The notes below the pieces were generated by a model. The model was not told where the DNA came from, did no database searches, and was given only the letters and a program-made list of their open reading frames with translations. Shown one piece after another: positions 62,883 through 64,000 of a DNA stretch of 64,000 bases. Both the position numbers and the translations under genes were made by a program. The first letter of the stretch is position 1. The number at the start of each line of letters is the position of its first letter. This stretch comes from Bacteroidales bacterium (GTDB taxonomy: Bacteria > Bacteroidota > Bacteroidia > Bacteroidales > UBA12077): NCBI GenBank assembly GCA_028282785.1, contig JANQHE010000027.1, positions 54,587 to 118,586 on the forward strand, given 5' to 3'.

Positions 62883-63006
62883 CGGTCCGCGGTTTTGTTA
62901 CGTGCGGGTTTTTCGCTCCGTTTCATCATCCACCGCTGAACACTTTACTAAGATAAAACTTAGTCAACAAACCACCAAAACCCCTCATGTAATAAGAACC
63001 GCTGTT
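62883..63006 (-). repeat. attC-like site 13 (interrupted by the IS)
   Basis: The part right of the IS runs from CGGTCCGCGGTTTTGTTACG to AATAAGAACCGCTGTTAGC. TAAGATAAAACTTAGTCAACAA is also found, slightly changed, near 39140. Its left core AAC is at 61578-61580. Confidence 0.7.
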
Positions 63007-63017
63007 AGCAGTTGTAT

Positions 63018-63455
63018 TTATGAAATTCGTTTTTCAATTATTCCAACAATTTTGTCAATCGCTTTCTTAGTACCAGTCAACAAAGTAATTTTATATTTAT
63101 TATTTATTTCAATAATTAATTGATAATTTTTTACAGAAGTATCATAAGAACCAACAGGTAAAGAGTAATTAGACTTTACTTTCTTCGATTTTATATCATA
63201 TCCAGAAATATCTGTAAGTTTAATTCTTCTCTTAACTTTATAAAGTATCTTGAAACCAGAATAAATAATAAATTCATTATCAGACTTCTTATACTTTATC
63301 CCAAAGTGATGTCCAATCAAAATAAGAATTAAAACTGAACCAATCACCCCATACAAGAATTCCAAAGATAAAAACTGAACTATTGTTGGAATTACCAGAA
63401 GCATTGCTAAAAAGAAGGTATAAACTGTATTTCTTTTATAAATAGTCTTTTGCAC
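63018..63455 (-). CDS. Membrane protein with a PH-like domain, unknown function
   Basis: The 145 residues have two N-terminal membrane helices (about 10-30 and 33-50) followed by a beta-rich domain of about 90 residues (YKKSDNEFIIYSGFKILYKVKRRIKLTDISGYDI) resembling bacterial PH domains of the YdbS/YcxB group. It is 11 bp downstream of the secreted-protein gene at 63467 in the cassette 63004-63905. Confidence 0.6.
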   Translation of the reverse strand: MQKTIYKRNTVYTFFLAMLLVIPTIVQFLSLEFLYGVIGSVLILILIGHHFGIKYKKSDNEFIIYSGFKILYKVKRRIKLTDISGYDIKSKKVKSNYSLPVGSYDTSVKNYQLIIEINNKYKITLLTGTKKAIDKIVGIIEKRIS

Positions 63456-63466
63456 AATTACAAAAT

Positions 63467-63889
63467 TTATTTCTTTAATTTATATTTCTGTTCACGCACA
63501 AGTTGTTCTTTATAAACTGGCAAAATCTTATTCTTTTTCTTTACAAATTTATCAAAACGGTCATACTGTGTCCATGTGGAATCTGATTCAGGTATAATAA
63601 ATTTATTCATATGTAAAATTAAAGAGTCTTTATTTTCACTCCATGAACCCTTCTCTTCATATGAAATCCACAATCCATCTGTACCAAATATTCTTCTATA
63701 ATAAGAACTATCTGAATAAAGAACAACCTTATCAGTATAGTTATATACTTTCTTAAATGTCAGTTTATACCTAATTTTTTTGAGTGTACTTGCATCCAAT
63801 TTCATGTAGTTATATTCTCGGTCAATTTCTTGCCCAGATAAGTCAATTAAACTGAAAGCAATGATTATAATTAGTGCGATTTTTTTCAT
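63467..63889 (-). CDS. Secreted protein of unknown function
   Basis: The 140 residues have a signal peptide (about 1-19, ending LSGQ) and a short beta-rich mature domain reminiscent of lipocalin-like folds (LWISYEEKGSWSENKDSLILHM). No family is recognised. It is the first gene of its cassette, 14 bp from the right core ACTGGTAAC (63897-63905), which pairs 8/9 with the cassette start GTTAGCAGT. Confidence 0.6.
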   Translation of the reverse strand: MKKIALIIIIAFSLIDLSGQEIDREYNYMKLDASTLKKIRYKLTFKKVYNYTDKVVLYSDSSYYRRIFGTDGLWISYEEKGSWSENKDSLILHMNKFIIPESDSTWTQYDRFDKFVKKKNKILPVYKEQLVREQKYKLKK

Positions 63890-63902
63890 AAATATTACTG
63901 GT

Positions 63903-64000
63903 AACGGCAGTCTGTCTAAAAAGCTTTTATAAAAGTAATATTTTTGAACAACAAAGCGCCAATGTAGCGTGGTATTTAAGTAAACAATAATCTATCAGTT
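63903..64000 (-). repeat. attC-like site 14, running off the window
   Basis: It starts AACGGCAGTCTGTCTAAAAAGC. The array continues beyond the right edge. Confidence 0.55.

Larger units (their letters stand above)
61581..62883 (+). mobile_element. IS110-family insertion inside an attC-like site
   Basis: About 1.3 kb between the left core ACCGCTAAC (ending 61580) and CGGTCCGCGG (from 62883). Removing it restores ACCGCTAACGGTCCGCGG, the normal beginning of an attC-like site. The ends lack long inverted repeats, as in IS110. The upstream 200 bp hold a conserved-looking hairpin. A short stem TAGAAATTATATAATT/AATTATATAATTTCTA lies between the transposase and the right end. Confidence 0.75.
39030..64000 (-). 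mobile_element. Integron-like gene-cassette array (attC-like sites, no integrase in window)
   Basis: At least fourteen imperfect palindromes of about 120-130 bp, each starting with AAC and ending with GTT, separate modules of one to three genes. The two ends of each module are mutually complementary and module-specific: GTTGTAGCAC/GTGCTACAAC (39470-39987), GTTGGGCGTA/TACGCCCAAC (40101-40876), GTTAGGGCAAATT/AATTTGCCCTAAC (40994-41630), GTTGTGTGCC/GGCACACAAC (54071-54760) and GTTAGCGGT/ACCGCTAAC (60041-61580). This is how integron cassettes and their GTTRRRY/RYYYAAC cores behave. Most genes read on the minus strand, so the array probably runs right to left. No tyrosine recombinase is seen. Confidence 0.72.

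Noticed and set aside
39357..64000. CRISPR array
   Set aside because: The repeats are 120-130 bp, variable, and separated by genes rather than by uniform short spacers.
1..64000. tRNA, rRNA and prophage structural genes
   Set aside because: Nothing resembling tRNA cloverleafs, rRNA or phage structural genes was recognised by eye. A covariance-model search could still find a tRNA that I missed.

Overview
The window is about one third GC and looks like a chromosome of the phylum Bacteroidota, probably a Marinilabiliales/Bacteroidales-like marine or sediment bacterium. The signs are TAnnTTTG promoter boxes, a type IX secretion sorting domain, a futalosine-pathway menaquinone gene, RprXY-type two-component genes, PASTA-RluD-Ddl neighbours and a Tgt without zinc cysteines. 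I cannot name the species.

Positions 1 to 38,900 are an ordinary core region. In order they hold gcvP; small outer-membrane proteins and a two-component pair; a translationally coupled operon of ddl, a molybdopterin oxidoreductase and a fused FeS/membrane-anchor subunit; NUMOD4, CHAD and cyanophycinase genes; RluD-type pseudouridine synthase, T9SS-sorted and PASTA proteins; mqnE, rpmH, rsmG, an ECF sigma factor and a glycosyltransferase; tgt-lptG; a carboxyltransferase with its biotin carrier; ispE; and dnaB. A repeat-rich gap at 30.25-30.95 kb is followed by GyrI-like, murein endopeptidase-like and TPR-like proteins. A four-gene operon at 34.7-38.9 kb then encodes a PLP dehydratase, an ornithine-cyclodeaminase-family reductase, a secreted EF-hand/ClpP-fold protein and an aminotransferase.

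From about 39.0 kb to the right edge the character changes. Imperfect palindromes of about 120-130 bp, each bounded by AAC on the left and GTT on the right, separate short modules of one to three genes. The two ends of a given module are complementary to each other (for example GTTAGGGCAAATT and AATTTGCCCTAAC), and this complementarity is private to each module. That is the signature of integron gene cassettes flanked by attC sites. No integrase is in the window, so this is an integrase-less cassette cluster, or the distal part of an integron whose integrase lies outside. Most genes point left, so an integrase would be expected to the right of 64,000.

Cassette cargo includes a VapBC-like toxin-antitoxin with its own promoter/operator, a type II restriction-modification pair, membrane AraC regulators next to a TlpA-like thioredoxin and an amidohydrolase, a lipoprotein RidA with a MarR repressor and a 19-bp-arm operator, an AlkD-like/DUF3795 set, an esterase, an HNH protein, a TetR operon and several unknowns. 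An IS110-family element, inactivated by a 7-bp tandem duplication, sits exactly inside one attC-like site. Several cassette genes are broken, two of them by in-frame TGA.
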